Shown here: piece after piece, positions 25,244-34,456 of the stretch | Numbering within the stretch: position 1 is the first letter of the stretch | Layout of the letters: each line of letters opens with the position of its first letter | Origin: Streptomyces tricolor | GTDB lineage: Bacteria > Actinomycetota > Actinomycetes > Streptomycetales > Streptomycetaceae | Reading direction: 5' to 3' | NCBI RefSeq assembly: GCF_002155905.1 | Contig: NZ_MUMF01000243.1 | Span: forward strand, 1-34,456 | Length of the DNA stretch: 34,456 bases | Notes under the pieces: model-generated | What the model saw: the letters and a program-made list of their open reading frames with translations, nothing else | Told to the model about the DNA's origin: nothing | Database searches by the model: none | Position numbers and translations under genes: made by a program

Positions 25244-25286
25244 AGCGATTCCCCCGTCGTAACACATCGCTCAGGTGCTTCCCCCC

Positions 25287-25327
25287 GCAGCGGCGTCACC
25301 GTGACCTGAACACGGTGACGCCGCTGC
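25287..25327. terminator. terminator after the Rieske-like gene
   Basis: Perfect 17-bp arms (25287-25303 and 25311-25327) around loop ACCTGAA, between the Rieske-like gene and the convergent PPOX gene. Confidence 0.8.
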
Positions 25328-25397
25328 AGTTTCCGGCGGTACATCCGGGTATCGGCAGACTTTCACAGGGCTTCACCGTGGCCGAAAACCGCCGTAC

Positions 25398-25811
25398 TCA
25401 GCCCCGCCCGAGCGCCCGCTCCACCTGGATCTCGATCACCACCCGGGACGGGTTCGGCGACGGCGCCCGCTCGTACCGTTCCGCGTAGCGCCGCTCCGCC
25501 TCCGCGATCCGTTCCGGCTCGGTGCGGACGTGCGCCCGGCCCTCCAGCGTGGCCCAGCGCCGGCCGGCCACCTGGCACACCGCCACCCGCGCTCCCTCGG
25601 ACCCGGCCGCGAGCACGTGGGACACCTTCGTGCTCGACTTGTTCGTGATCACCCGGGCCAGTCGCGCGTCGGGGTCGTAGGTCACCCCCACCGGGACGAC
25701 GTGCGGGCTGCCGTCGGGCCGGAGGGTCGTCAGGGTGCACAGGTGCCGTTCCCGCCAGAAGGCGAGGTACGGCTCGTCCGGGGCAGCCGGGTCTACGGAG
25801 TACGAGGCCAT
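25398..25811 (-). CDS. pyridoxamine-5'-phosphate-oxidase-fold protein (F420/flavin-dependent type)
   Basis: A 137-residue split-barrel protein. RHLCTLTTLRPDGSPHVVPVG, followed by ARVITNKSSTKVSHV and GRRWATLEGRAHV, is the pattern of the PPOX-class F420-dependent family of actinomycetes, which reduce or oxidise small substrates with F420 or flavin. The C-terminus carries NPSRVVIEIQVERALG. The start is ATG 25811; TAGGTT seven bases upstream and a poor ribosome site suggest a leaderless mRNA. The frame is open far upstream, but that part is antisense to clpB. It is divergent from clpB, and the HAIR lies 46 bases from its start, so HspR might affect it too. The substrate is unknown. Confidence 0.85.
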   Translation of the reverse strand: MASYSVDPAAPDEPYLAFWRERHLCTLTTLRPDGSPHVVPVGVTYDPDARLARVITNKSSTKVSHVLAAGSEGARVAVCQVAGRRWATLEGRAHVRTEPERIAEAERRYAERYERAPSPNPSRVVIEIQVERALGRG

Positions 25812-25856
25812 GCCGTGCAACCTAACCGACCCCGCCGACACCCGTGCGCATCCTGC

Positions 25857-25877
25857 CTTGAGTGGAATAGACTCAAC
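25857..25877 (+). promoter_or_regulatory. HAIR element (HspR operator) of clpB
   Basis: CTTGAGT-N7-ACTCAAC matches the HAIR consensus in 13 of 14 arm bases with correct spacing. It lies 73 bases before the clpB start. Confidence 0.88.
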
Positions 25878-25949
25878 TTTGTGCACGTTGGTTAAGGCAG
25901 GACTGGGACGGAAGGCTGTCGGGACGACGCCGAGGAGGAGAAGGAACAC

Positions 25950-28546
<2,597 letters not shown>

Positions 28547-28547
<1 letters not shown>

Positions 28548-28625
28548 GGCCTGTCGTTCGGATCATGCCGGCGTCGGCCGGAAGGCAACGTGCCCCACAG
28601 CCGACCTGATCCGAACGACAGACCC
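28547..28625. mobile_element. 79-bp MITE-like inverted-repeat element
   Basis: The terminal inverted repeats are 19 bp with one mismatch: 28547-28565 (GGGCCTGTCGTTCGGATCA) and 28607-28625. A nested pair GTCGGC/GCCGAC lies inside. It has no coding capacity, as expected for a miniature element mobilised by a transposase elsewhere. The ends resemble those I associate with IS5-type elements in Streptomyces, without proof. No target-site duplication is obvious. It starts immediately after the clpB stop codon and could also act as a 3' stem-loop. Confidence 0.55.
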
Positions 28626-28665
28626 TGGCCGGGGCCGCGGCTCGCCGTTGTCAGCTCTGGGCTGA

Positions 28666-28702
28666 CCGGCGGGTCGGGGGTTGCCATCCCCCGACCCGCC
28701 GG
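28666..28702 (+). terminator. strong hairpin upstream of the YbjN gene
   Basis: Perfect 15-bp arms (28666-28680 and 28688-28702) around loop TTGCCAT. It may be the original clpB terminator, now separated from clpB by the MITE-like element. Confidence 0.6.
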
Positions 28703-28740
28703 TGGGAGGATGGCGGCATCCGCATGAAGGGAAAAACACG

Positions 28741-29271
28741 GTGAGCATCGACCCGTCCTCGATTCCGAACTTCGGGGGCCAGCCCGAACCGCAGCCCCAA
28801 GGACCGGCGGGCCCCGTCCTCCCGGATCAGGACCTGGTGAAGCAGCTTCTCGACCAGATGGAGCTGAAGTACGTCGTCGACGAGGAGGGTGACCTCGCGG
28901 CGCCGTGGGAGCAGTTCCGCACGTACTTCATGTTCCGCGGCGAGGCCGAACAGGCGATCTTCTCGGTGCGGACCTTCTACGACCGCCCGCACAAGATCGA
29001 CGAGAAGCCGCAGCTGCTGGAGTCCATCGACGACTGGAACCGCCGCACCCTGTGGCCCAAGGTGTACACCCACACCCATGACGACGGCACCGTCCGTCTG
29101 ATCGGCGAGGCCCAGATGCTGATCGGCACGGGCGTCGACATCAACCACTTCGTCTCCTCCACGGTCAGCTGGGTGCGGGCCGCGATCGAGTTCGACAAGT
29201 GGCTGGCCGAGCAGCTCGGCCTGGAGCAGGAGGTCAACGACTCCGAGACGCCCGAGGACGACGGGGAGTAA
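28741..29271 (+). CDS. YbjN-domain protein
   Basis: A 176-residue cytosolic protein. After a Pro/Gln-rich N-terminus (about 25 residues) comes a YbjN/type III secretion chaperone-like alpha/beta domain with LVKQLLDQMELKYVVDEEGD, TYFMFRGEAEQAIFSVRTFY, IDDWNRRTLWPKVY and GTGVDINHFVSSTVSW. The C-terminus is acidic. Such proteins are common in actinomycetes and are thought to bind or fold partner proteins, but their role is not settled. The start is GTG 28741 with GAAGGG nine bases upstream. The gene lies downstream of clpB beyond a strong hairpin, so it is probably transcribed separately. Confidence 0.88.
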   Translation: MSIDPSSIPNFGGQPEPQPQGPAGPVLPDQDLVKQLLDQMELKYVVDEEGDLAAPWEQFRTYFMFRGEAEQAIFSVRTFYDRPHKIDEKPQLLESIDDWNRRTLWPKVYTHTHDDGTVRLIGEAQMLIGTGVDINHFVSSTVSWVRAAIEFDKWLAEQLGLEQEVNDSETPEDDGE

Positions 29272-29281
29272 CCGAGCCCGG

Positions 29282-29312
29282 CCGGTCCGGGGGCCGCTGG
29301 CTCCCGGACCGG
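29282..29312. terminator. terminator between YbjN and aminotransferase genes
   Basis: CCGGTCCGGG (29282-29291) and CCCGGACCGG (29303-29312) form a perfect 10-bp stem with an 11-base loop between the convergent genes. Confidence 0.7.
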
Positions 29313-29323
29313 GTCCCCCGCGC

Positions 29324-30499
29324 TCACATGCGGCGCAGCCGCTCCGCCGCCTCGCGCAGGACCTCTTCCCGCTTGCAGAAGGCGAACCGCACGAACGGCG
29401 CCCCCGCCTCCCGGTCGTCGTAGAACACCGCGTTCGGGATGGCCACCACGCCCGCCCGCTCCGGCAGGGCGCGGCAGAAGGCGAAGCCGTCCTTCTCGCC
29501 CAGCGGCCGGATGTCGGTGGTGATGAAGTAGGTGCCGGCCGGCCGGAACACCTCGAAGCCGGCCGCCGTGAGTCCCTCCGCCAGGATCTCCCGGCGGGCC
29601 AGCATGCCCCGGCGGAACTCCTCGAAGTAGGAGTCGGGCAGCGCGAGCGCCTCGGCCACCGCGTACTGGAACGGCCCCGAGGCGACGTACGTCAGGAACT
29701 GCTTGACCGCGCGGACCGCGCTCACCAGCTCCGGCGCGGCCGTCACCCAGCCCACCTTCCAGCCGGTGAACGAGAACGTCTTGCCGGCCGAGCCGATGCT
29801 CACCGTGCGCTCGCGCATCCCGGGGAACGCGGCCAGCGGCAGGTGCTCGGCGGCGTCGAAGACCAGGTGCTCGTAGACCTCGTCGGTCACCACCAGCAGA
29901 TCCCGCTCCACCGCCAGCTCGGCGACCGCGGCCAGCTCCGCGCGGGTGAGGACCGTGCCCGTCGGATTGTGCGGGGTGTTGATCAGCAGCAGCCGGGTGC
30001 GGTCGGTGACCGCGGCGCGCAGCTCGTCCAGGTCCAGCCGGAAGGCGCCGTCCCGCGGCCTGAGCGTCACCGGGACCCGGGTGCCGCCCGCCATCGCGAT
30101 GCTCGCCGCGTACGAGTCGTAGTACGGCTCCAGCGCCACCACCTCGTCCCCCGGCTCGACCAGCGCCAGCAGCGAGGCCGCGATCGCCTCCGTGGCGCCC
30201 GCCGTGACCAGCACCTCGGTGTCGGGGTCGTAGGCCAGGCCGTAGCGGCGCAGCTGGTGCGCGGCGACCGCGGTGCGCAGCTCGGGGATTCCGGGGCCGG
30301 GCGGGTACTGGTTGCCGCGGCCGTCGCGGAGCGCCCGGACGGCGGCCTCCCGGATCTCCTCGGGCCCGTCGGTGTCGGGGAAGCCCTGACCCAGGTTGAT
30401 CGACCCGGTGGCCACGGCGAGCGCCGACATCTCGGCGAAGATCGTCGTCCCGAACGCGGCGAGCCGGCGGTTGAGGTGAGGACGTGCGCTGGAGGTCAT
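29324..30499 (-). CDS. PLP-dependent class I/II aminotransferase
   Basis: A 391-residue fold-type I aminotransferase. INLGQGFPDTDGPEEI, GNQYPPGPGIPELR, LVTAGATEAIAASLLAL, LLINTPHNPTGTVL, DEVYEHLVF and the PLP lysine motif SIGSAGKTFSFTGWKVGW are all present. The C-terminal domain includes PAGTYFITTDIR and VRFAFCK. The sequence resembles kynurenine/methionine-type aminotransferases (YbdL-like) and the N-succinyldiaminopimelate aminotransferase DapC of actinomycetes; I cannot decide between them. The start is ATG 30499, which has CAGG about nine bases upstream; ATG 30508 is an alternative. It acts in the cytosol and stands alone. The divergent neighbour encodes a small Cys/Gly-rich membrane protein. 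Confidence 0.9.
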   Translation of the reverse strand: MTSSARPHLNRRLAAFGTTIFAEMSALAVATGSINLGQGFPDTDGPEEIREAAVRALRDGRGNQYPPGPGIPELRTAVAAHQLRRYGLAYDPDTEVLVTAGATEAIAASLLALVEPGDEVVALEPYYDSYAASIAMAGGTRVPVTLRPRDGAFRLDLDELRAAVTDRTRLLLINTPHNPTGTVLTRAELAAVAELAVERDLLVVTDEVYEHLVFDAAEHLPLAAFPGMRERTVSIGSAGKTFSFTGWKVGWVTAAPELVSAVRAVKQFLTYVASGPFQYAVAEALALPDSYFEEFRRGMLARREILAEGLTAAGFEVFRPAGTYFITTDIRPLGEKDGFAFCRALPERAGVVAIPNAVFYDDREAGAPFVRFAFCKREEVLREAAERLRRM

Positions 30500-30649
30500 G
30501 CCGGTCATCCTGCGCTCAAGCTCTGGAGTTCCTCAACTCTGCTTTGCGGCGGGAAGCGGCCGGGAATCCCCCCGGCACCGCGCCAGACGCGGCAACACGC
30601 GAGGCGCCCACGGGGGGCCGCTTCGGGGGAACGGAAGGAGGGTGACGCC

Positions 30650-31006
30650 ATGGTCGAAGGCATCATCCTGGCGGTGGTCGTGGTGGTGTTCCTCGCGGCG
30701 GGCCAGGCCCGCCGGAGCCGGAAGGCGCGGCTGTCGCTGCACAAGTCCGGCCGCGGACGGAACCGGTCGTACCGCTCGTCGTCCTCGTCGTCCGGGTCGT
30801 CCGGGTCGTACGCGTCCACGGGGGCCGAGGCGGGTGCGGGCAGCTGGTGGGTCGGCGGCGGGGACTCCGGCTCGTCGGGGGGACACGGCGGCCACCACCA
30901 CGGGGGTCACTCCTGCGGCGGCGGTTCGTCCTGCGGCGGCGGATCGTCGTCGTGCGGCGGCGGATCGTCGTGCGGCGGCGGGGGCGGATGCGGGGGAGGC
31001 AGCTGA
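30650..31006 (+). CDS. small membrane protein with Cys/Gly-rich tail
   Basis: A 118-residue protein. An N-terminal membrane helix (EGIILAVVVVVFLAAG, residues 3-18) is followed by a basic stretch, a poly-Ser/Gly linker, a His/Gly patch (GGHGGHHHGGH) and a tail of five SCGGG-like repeats ending GGCGGGS. The five evenly spaced cysteines and the histidines could bind metal or form disulfides. Similar Cys/Gly tails end some bacterial membrane proteins of the TIGR04222/TPM-type families, but their main domains are absent here. GGAGG lies nine bases before ATG 30650, supporting expression. A terminator follows at 31059-31097. Function unknown. Confidence 0.78.
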   Translation: MVEGIILAVVVVVFLAAGQARRSRKARLSLHKSGRGRNRSYRSSSSSSGSSGSYASTGAEAGAGSWWVGGGDSGSSGGHGGHHHGGHSCGGGSSCGGGSSSCGGGSSCGGGGGCGGGS

Positions 31007-31335
31007 CACGGGGCAGCCGGGCCTCCGGAACGGGGGACCGTGTCCGGGCCGCACACCGCCGAGCGCCCGCCGGACGGACCGTCCGGCGGGCGCTCGGTCC
31101 GTGTCCGCATGTGCGCCCGGCGTACGCCATGGTTGAACAGTTGAGCTGTGGAGCCCTCTGAGGGATGGAAACCCCACGAAGTTGGGTAAAAACGCTGTGG
31201 CGGCGCCACTGTTCATGATTCCCTCTAAATCGCCAACGCAGCCCCTCGGATGCCCCCCGAACTCCCCACCCGGCCGGGCCGGCTGGGCTGACATGGCCGT
31301 TCTCCCCCTCATTTGCGTGTTAGCGGAGCCGATCC
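31007..31335. other. intergenic region with a terminator and possible 5' leader
   Basis: A terminator occupies 31059-31097. The remainder, upstream of the DUF2617 gene, holds no gene. Around 31164-31192 ACCCCAC-GAA-GTTGGGT can form a small hairpin with one mismatch, followed by AAAA. This part has lower G+C than its surroundings and may be a transcribed leader, but I match it to no known riboswitch. Confidence 0.35.
31059..31097 (+). terminator. terminator after the Cys/Gly-tail gene
   Basis: Perfect 17-bp arms (31059-31075 and 31081-31097) around loop GGACC. Confidence 0.75.
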
Positions 31336-31860
31336 ATGCTCACGACCCTGAACACCACGTACACCGATACGCGCGCTGCCGACCTCGCCTGGGCCCTGGG
31401 CCGCGAACCGCTGCCCGCCCTGGCCACCCTGGATCTCGAACTCACCGGCGCGAAACTTCAGTTGCGGCTGCTCGGCGCGTCCCACCAGGTGCTGCTGGAG
31501 GAGGAGCGCGGCAACTGTTCGGAGACGGTCGCGTGCATCCCCGGCTCCAGCACCCCGCTGCCGCTCGGCGTCGCCAAGCGGGTCGGCGACTGGGAGTACG
31601 AGTTCGCCGCCCGCGTGGAGGTGCTCACCCCGGGCTCGTTCGCGGGCCGCGCCCAGGAGTTGCTGGCCCTCGTCTCCGACCATCCGCACGGCCTCGCCGG
31701 TGTCTTCCCCGGCAGTCCGCACGCCTTCACCGCGATGCTGGCCCAGCGGCACGAGGGCCAGGTGCACTGGCGCACCTGGCACGCCTACCCGCAGGACGGC
31801 CAGCTGGTGGCGACGCGGACCCGGGTGGGGGCCCGGAGGAAGGCGGCCCGGCCGAGCTGA
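31336..31860 (+). CDS. DUF2617-family protein
   Basis: A 174-residue cytosolic protein. LDLELTGAKLQLRLLGASHQ, the segment SETVACIPG, DWEYEFAARVEVLTPGSFA and VFPGSPHAFTAMLA are the recognisable DUF2617 blocks, ending in a WHAYPQDGQLVATRTRV stretch and a basic tail. No catalytic motif is known for this family, which is common in actinomycetes and often located beside a spermidine-synthase-like gene, as here. GGAG lies eight bases before ATG 31336. A hairpin at 31869-31891 follows the stop. The link with the next gene is contextual only. Confidence 0.85.
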   Translation: MLTTLNTTYTDTRAADLAWALGREPLPALATLDLELTGAKLQLRLLGASHQVLLEEERGNCSETVACIPGSSTPLPLGVAKRVGDWEYEFAARVEVLTPGSFAGRAQELLALVSDHPHGLAGVFPGSPHAFTAMLAQRHEGQVHWRTWHAYPQDGQLVATRTRVGARRKAARPS

Positions 31861-31868
31861 CCGCCGGG

Positions 31869-31891
31869 CCGCGGGCAGGGGCGGCCCGCGG
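31869..31891 (+). terminator. short hairpin after the DUF2617 gene
   Basis: CCGCGGGC (31869-31876) pairs with GCCCGCGG (31884-31891). No T-run follows. Confidence 0.45.
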
Positions 31892-32006
31892 GCTGATCGC
31901 CGAGCCGATCGTCCGCCGGCGACATAAACCCGTCATGCGTCGACCGCCCCCAGATCCACACGTGTGGGTGACGAAGCGTGCCGAGCATGTGACGTAACGT
32001 CGCCAC

Positions 32007-33626
32007 GTGATCGAACCGCACGCCCCCGCGCCCCCGGGCGCCCCGCCCGCCTGGACCGGCCCCGCCCGGCTGCCCGTCCGGCCCGGCACCGGACGGTTCC
32101 TGGTCCTCGTGTGCGTCTTCGTCTGCGCGGCCTGCGGACTCGTGTACGAACTCCAACTCGTCGCGTTCGCCTCCTACTTGATCGGTGACTCGGTCACCCA
32201 GGCCTCCGTGGTGCTGTCCGTGATGGTGTTCGCGATGGGCATCGGCTCCCTCGGCGCGAAACGGCTGCGCTGGCACGCGGCGGCCGGATTCGGCGCGGTC
32301 GAGTCCGCCCTCGCGCTGATCGGCGGGTGCAGCGCCATGGTGCTGTACGCCGTCTTCGCCTGGACCGCCGGCTGGGGCGGGATGTGGGCCGACGGACCGC
32401 GCTGGCTCCTGGTCGCCTTCTCCCTCGCCATCGGCCTGCTCATCGGCGCCGAGGTGCCGCTGCTCATGGAGCTGATCCAGCGCATCCGCCGGCAGGACGC
32501 GGGCGGCGCGGTCGCCGACCTGTTCGCCGCGGACTACGTGGGCGCGCTGGTCGGCGGCCTCGCCTTCCCCTTCCTCCTGCTGCCGTTCCTGGGCCAGTCG
32601 ACCGGCGCGCTGCTGACCGGTACGGTCAACGTGGTCGCGGGCGGCGCCCTGGTCCTCGGCCTGTTCCGCCGCGACCTCACCCGCCGCGCCCGCTGGGCCC
32701 TCCTCCTCGCCGGCCTCACCGTCCTCGGCGTCCTGGCCTCCGCCGCCGTCCTCGCCGACGACTTCGAACGGGCCGCCCGGCACGCCCTGTACGGCACGGA
32801 CGTCCGGGTGGCCGTGCGGACCGACGTCCAGGAGGTCGTCCTGGCCGGCGGCACCCACGGCCGGCCCCTCGACCTCTTCCTCGACGGCCGCCTCCGGGTC
32901 GCCGGCCGTGACGCCCACCGCTACCACGAGGCCCTCGTCGGGCCCGCCCTGACCGGCCCGCACGCGCGCGTGCTGATCCTCGGCGGCGGCGACGGCCTGG
33001 CCGCCCGCGAGGTGCTGCGCCACCGCGGGGTGCGCCGGGTGGACATCGTCGAACTCGACCCCGGCCTGCTGCGCCTGGCCCGCCGCGACCCCGGCCTGTC
33101 CGCCGCCAACGGGCACGCCCTCGCCGACCCGCGCGTGCGCGTCACCACCGCCGACGCGCTCGCCTGGCTGCGGCGGGCGCGCGGACCGGCGTACGACGTG
33201 GTGATCGCCGACCTGCCCGACCCCGGGATCACCGCCAGCACCAAGCTGTACTCCCAGGAGTTCTACGGCCTGGCCCGCCGGGTGCTGGCCGGGGACGGCC
33301 GCCTGGCGGTGCACGCGGGCCCGGTCACCACCCGCCCCCGCGCCTTCTGGACCGTCGCCGCGACCCTCCGCACGGCCGGCTTCGCCACCTCCCCCTACCG
33401 GGTCCCCGGCCCCGACCGCTCGGCCGGTGCCTCCCGCTCACCCCGCTCACCCCGCGACTGGGGCTTCCTGCTGGCGGCGCCCGGGAACACACCGCCGGCG
33501 CTGCGGCTGGGGCCCGGCCACCCCGGCGCGCTGACCCAGGAGGAACTGACGGCGGACGCGCGGGCGGCGGAACGGACACGGGTGACGGGGGTGCCGGCGT
33601 CGACGTTGATGCATCCGAGGTACTGA
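32007..33626 (+). CDS. membrane-anchored polyamine aminopropyltransferase (spermidine synthase-like)
   Basis: A 539-residue fusion. Residues 1-255 contain about seven membrane helices ([20 protein letters not shown] onward). The C-terminal domain from about 270 is a spermidine-synthase-like Rossmann fold: [60 protein letters not shown] and [11 protein letters not shown]. The nucleotide and putrescine-binding acidic residues look intact, so aminopropyl transfer from decarboxylated S-adenosylmethionine is plausible, though membrane-fused members may use other acceptors. The start is GTG 32007; TAACGT six bases upstream and no ribosome site suggest a leaderless mRNA. It follows the DUF2617 gene. 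Confidence 0.88.
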   Translation: MIEPHAPAPPGAPPAWTGPARLPVRPGTGRFLVLVCVFVCAACGLVYELQLVAFASYLIGDSVTQASVVLSVMVFAMGIGSLGAKRLRWHAAAGFGAVESALALIGGCSAMVLYAVFAWTAGWGGMWADGPRWLLVAFSLAIGLLIGAEVPLLMELIQRIRRQDAGGAVADLFAADYVGALVGGLAFPFLLLPFLGQSTGALLTGTVNVVAGGALVLGLFRRDLTRRARWALLLAGLTVLGVLASAAVLADDFERAARHALYGTDVRVAVRTDVQEVVLAGGTHGRPLDLFLDGRLRVAGRDAHRYHEALVGPALTGPHARVLILGGGDGLAAREVLRHRGVRRVDIVELDPGLLRLARRDPGLSAANGHALADPRVRVTTADALAWLRRARGPAYDVVIADLPDPGITASTKLYSQEFYGLARRVLAGDGRLAVHAGPVTTRPRAFWTVAATLRTAGFATSPYRVPGPDRSAGASRSPRSPRDWGFLLAAPGNTPPALRLGPGHPGALTQEELTADARAAERTRVTGVPASTLMHPRY

Positions 33627-33687
33627 AAGGTTTCTCGTGTGCTTCCCGGCCGACCGGGACGGGCGGGCGGTGGGCAAACGGGGGTCC

Positions 33688-33702
33688 GGGGGCGGAGCCC
33701 CC
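33688..33702 (+). terminator. GGGGGC-GGA-GCCCCC hairpin
   Basis: A short hairpin of the type often found between Streptomyces genes; it follows the aminopropyltransferase gene. Confidence 0.45.
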
Positions 33703-33749
33703 AGCACGCCCGGGTGAGTTCCGGCCACAACTGGGTAGGCTCCCCCACC

Positions 33750-34456
33750 ATGGAGCACCAGGTCTTCGTCCCGGCCCCCGCGGAGCGGCTCCGCACCGCC
33801 CTGGCCGACCAGGCCCACGTGGCGCGGGCCGTCCCCGGTCTGCAACAGGACGCCGGTGCCGAACCGATCACCGGCCGCCTGAAACTCCGTGTCGGCGGAC
33901 ACTCCGTCACCTACCGGGGGACCGCCCGCGTGACCCTCCGCGAGGACGGCACCTGCACCGTCGACGCCGACGCCACCGAGGCCCGCGGCACCGGCTCGGT
34001 CAAGCTCGCCCTGACCCTGCGCCTGACGGACACCGAGGGCGGCTGCACGGTCACGGCCGAGGGCACCGCGGACGCGTCCGGCCGGATCACGGAACTGCCG
34101 GCGGAGGCGGTGACCGCGGCGGCGACGAGGCTGCTGAACCGTTTTCTGGAGGCCCTGGCAACGCTCGGCGACGTACCGCCCGAGCCCCCCGCCGACTCCG
34201 CCCGCACCTCCGTCTTCGACACCGAGGTCCCCCCGTCCTCCCTCGACCCGGACGAGGACGAGGACGAGAGCGAAGGTGTGAGCGACGACGAGCGCGACGA
34301 CGGAGCCGCCACCGGCGCCGAACACCCCGACCGCTTCCCCGGGGACTTCACCGACACCGGCGAACCCCCCGCCGAGGCCGCGCACGCACGCCGCACGATG
34401 ATCGGCCGCAGCGCCGAGGAGGTCGACCACGCCCCGCCCCGCGGCCGCTACGCCCC
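33750..34456 (+). CDS. CoxG-like SRPBCC-fold protein, 3' end beyond the window
   Basis: The first 235 codons are present. Residues 1-140 form an SRPBCC/CoxG-like domain: MEHQVFVPAPAERLRTALAD, HVARAVPGLQQD, ITGRLKLRVGGHSVTYRGTA, then beta strands and a final helix LLNRFLEALATLG. This fold binds lipids or other hydrophobic ligands; CoxG relatives help anchor or mature carbon monoxide dehydrogenase, but no cox genes are nearby. A long acidic, Pro-rich disordered tail follows (PDEDEDESEG onward). The start is ATG 33750; TAGGCT eight bases upstream and no ribosome site suggest a leaderless mRNA. The gene has no stop before the window end. Confidence 0.8.
   Translation, partial: MEHQVFVPAPAERLRTALADQAHVARAVPGLQQDAGAEPITGRLKLRVGGHSVTYRGTARVTLREDGTCTVDADATEARGTGSVKLALTLRLTDTEGGCTVTAEGTADASGRITELPAEAVTAAATRLLNRFLEALATLGDVPPEPPADSARTSVFDTEVPPSSLDPDEDEDESEGVSDDERDDGAATGAEHPDRFPGDFTDTGEPPAEAAHARRTMIGRSAEEVDHAPPRGRYA

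Noticed and set aside
24735..25267. Minus-strand frame opposite the peptide and Rieske-like genes
   Set aside because: No recognisable motif; the plus strand has coupled starts and recognisable domain structure.
30517..30545. HAIR-like TTGAG sequences upstream of the aminotransferase
   Set aside because: The two TTGAG copies are direct, not inverted with N7 spacing, so they do not match the HspR site.

Overview
The window reads as chromosomal DNA of a Streptomyces species or close relative. G+C is very high with a strong third-position bias and GTG starts are common. Gene content is typical of the genus: a dnaK-grpE-dnaJ-hspR operon and clpB with HspR-type inverted repeats (HAIR), a mycobacterial-type dCTP deaminase, many exported proteins, and LuxR-type regulators with a PLD/TrmB-like sensor region. 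Identifications come from motif recognition in the translated sequence; no database search was possible.

Layout. 1-2430: tail of an L,D-transpeptidase-like gene, a small secreted protein, a lone gcvH and a secreted SGNH hydrolase. 2650-6320: a doubtful small ORF, an HTTM/DUF5819 membrane pair, and a DUF3494 ice-binding-like secreted protein with a low-complexity tail and its own promoter. 6320-7530: a toxin-antitoxin pair (RHH-like antitoxin, PIN/VapC toxin) behind a palindrome that contains its -10 box, flanked by stretches without clear genes. 7880-9760: tRNA-Gly(CCC), a 52-residue zinc-ribbon protein, dcd and a phosphoribosyltransferase, then a 9-bp tandem repeat and a terminator. 9770-14890: Yip1-family protein, a MhuD-like heme monooxygenase, a large membrane Fe-S reductase, and a WecA/MraY-like membrane protein whose catalytic motifs look eroded. 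14890-19200: the HAIR-controlled dnaK operon ending in its repressor gene hspR. 19200-22130: a secreted PA14/fibronectin-III protein and a sugar-binding lipoprotein with no transporter genes beside it.

22240-25330 is the most unusual segment. Two LuxR-type paralogues point towards each other, with the broken remnant of a third between them. The second is divergent from a two-gene unit: a 65-residue exported or membrane-anchored peptide, translationally coupled to a 111-residue protein that looks like a Rieske domain in which both cluster-binding histidines are arginines while both cysteines remain. This is the best candidate here for an undescribed system, possibly peptide signalling or redox sensing; that function is inference only.

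25400-29310: a PPOX-family flavin/F420 protein divergent from clpB across a HAIR, a 79-bp MITE-like inverted-repeat element at the clpB stop codon, and a YbjN protein. 29320-34456: a PLP aminotransferase, a Cys/Gly-tailed small membrane protein, a DUF2617 protein, a membrane-anchored spermidine-synthase-like protein, and a CoxG/SRPBCC protein running off the right edge.

The heat-shock circuit is the clearest functional link. HspR, encoded last in the dnaK operon, would bind the HAIRs at 14891-14911, 14943-14963 and 25857-25877 and so co-regulate DnaK/GrpE/DnaJ and ClpB, the disaggregation partners. Several genes lack a Shine-Dalgarno sequence but carry a -10-like hexamer 6-9 bases before the start codon, which suggests leaderless mRNAs.
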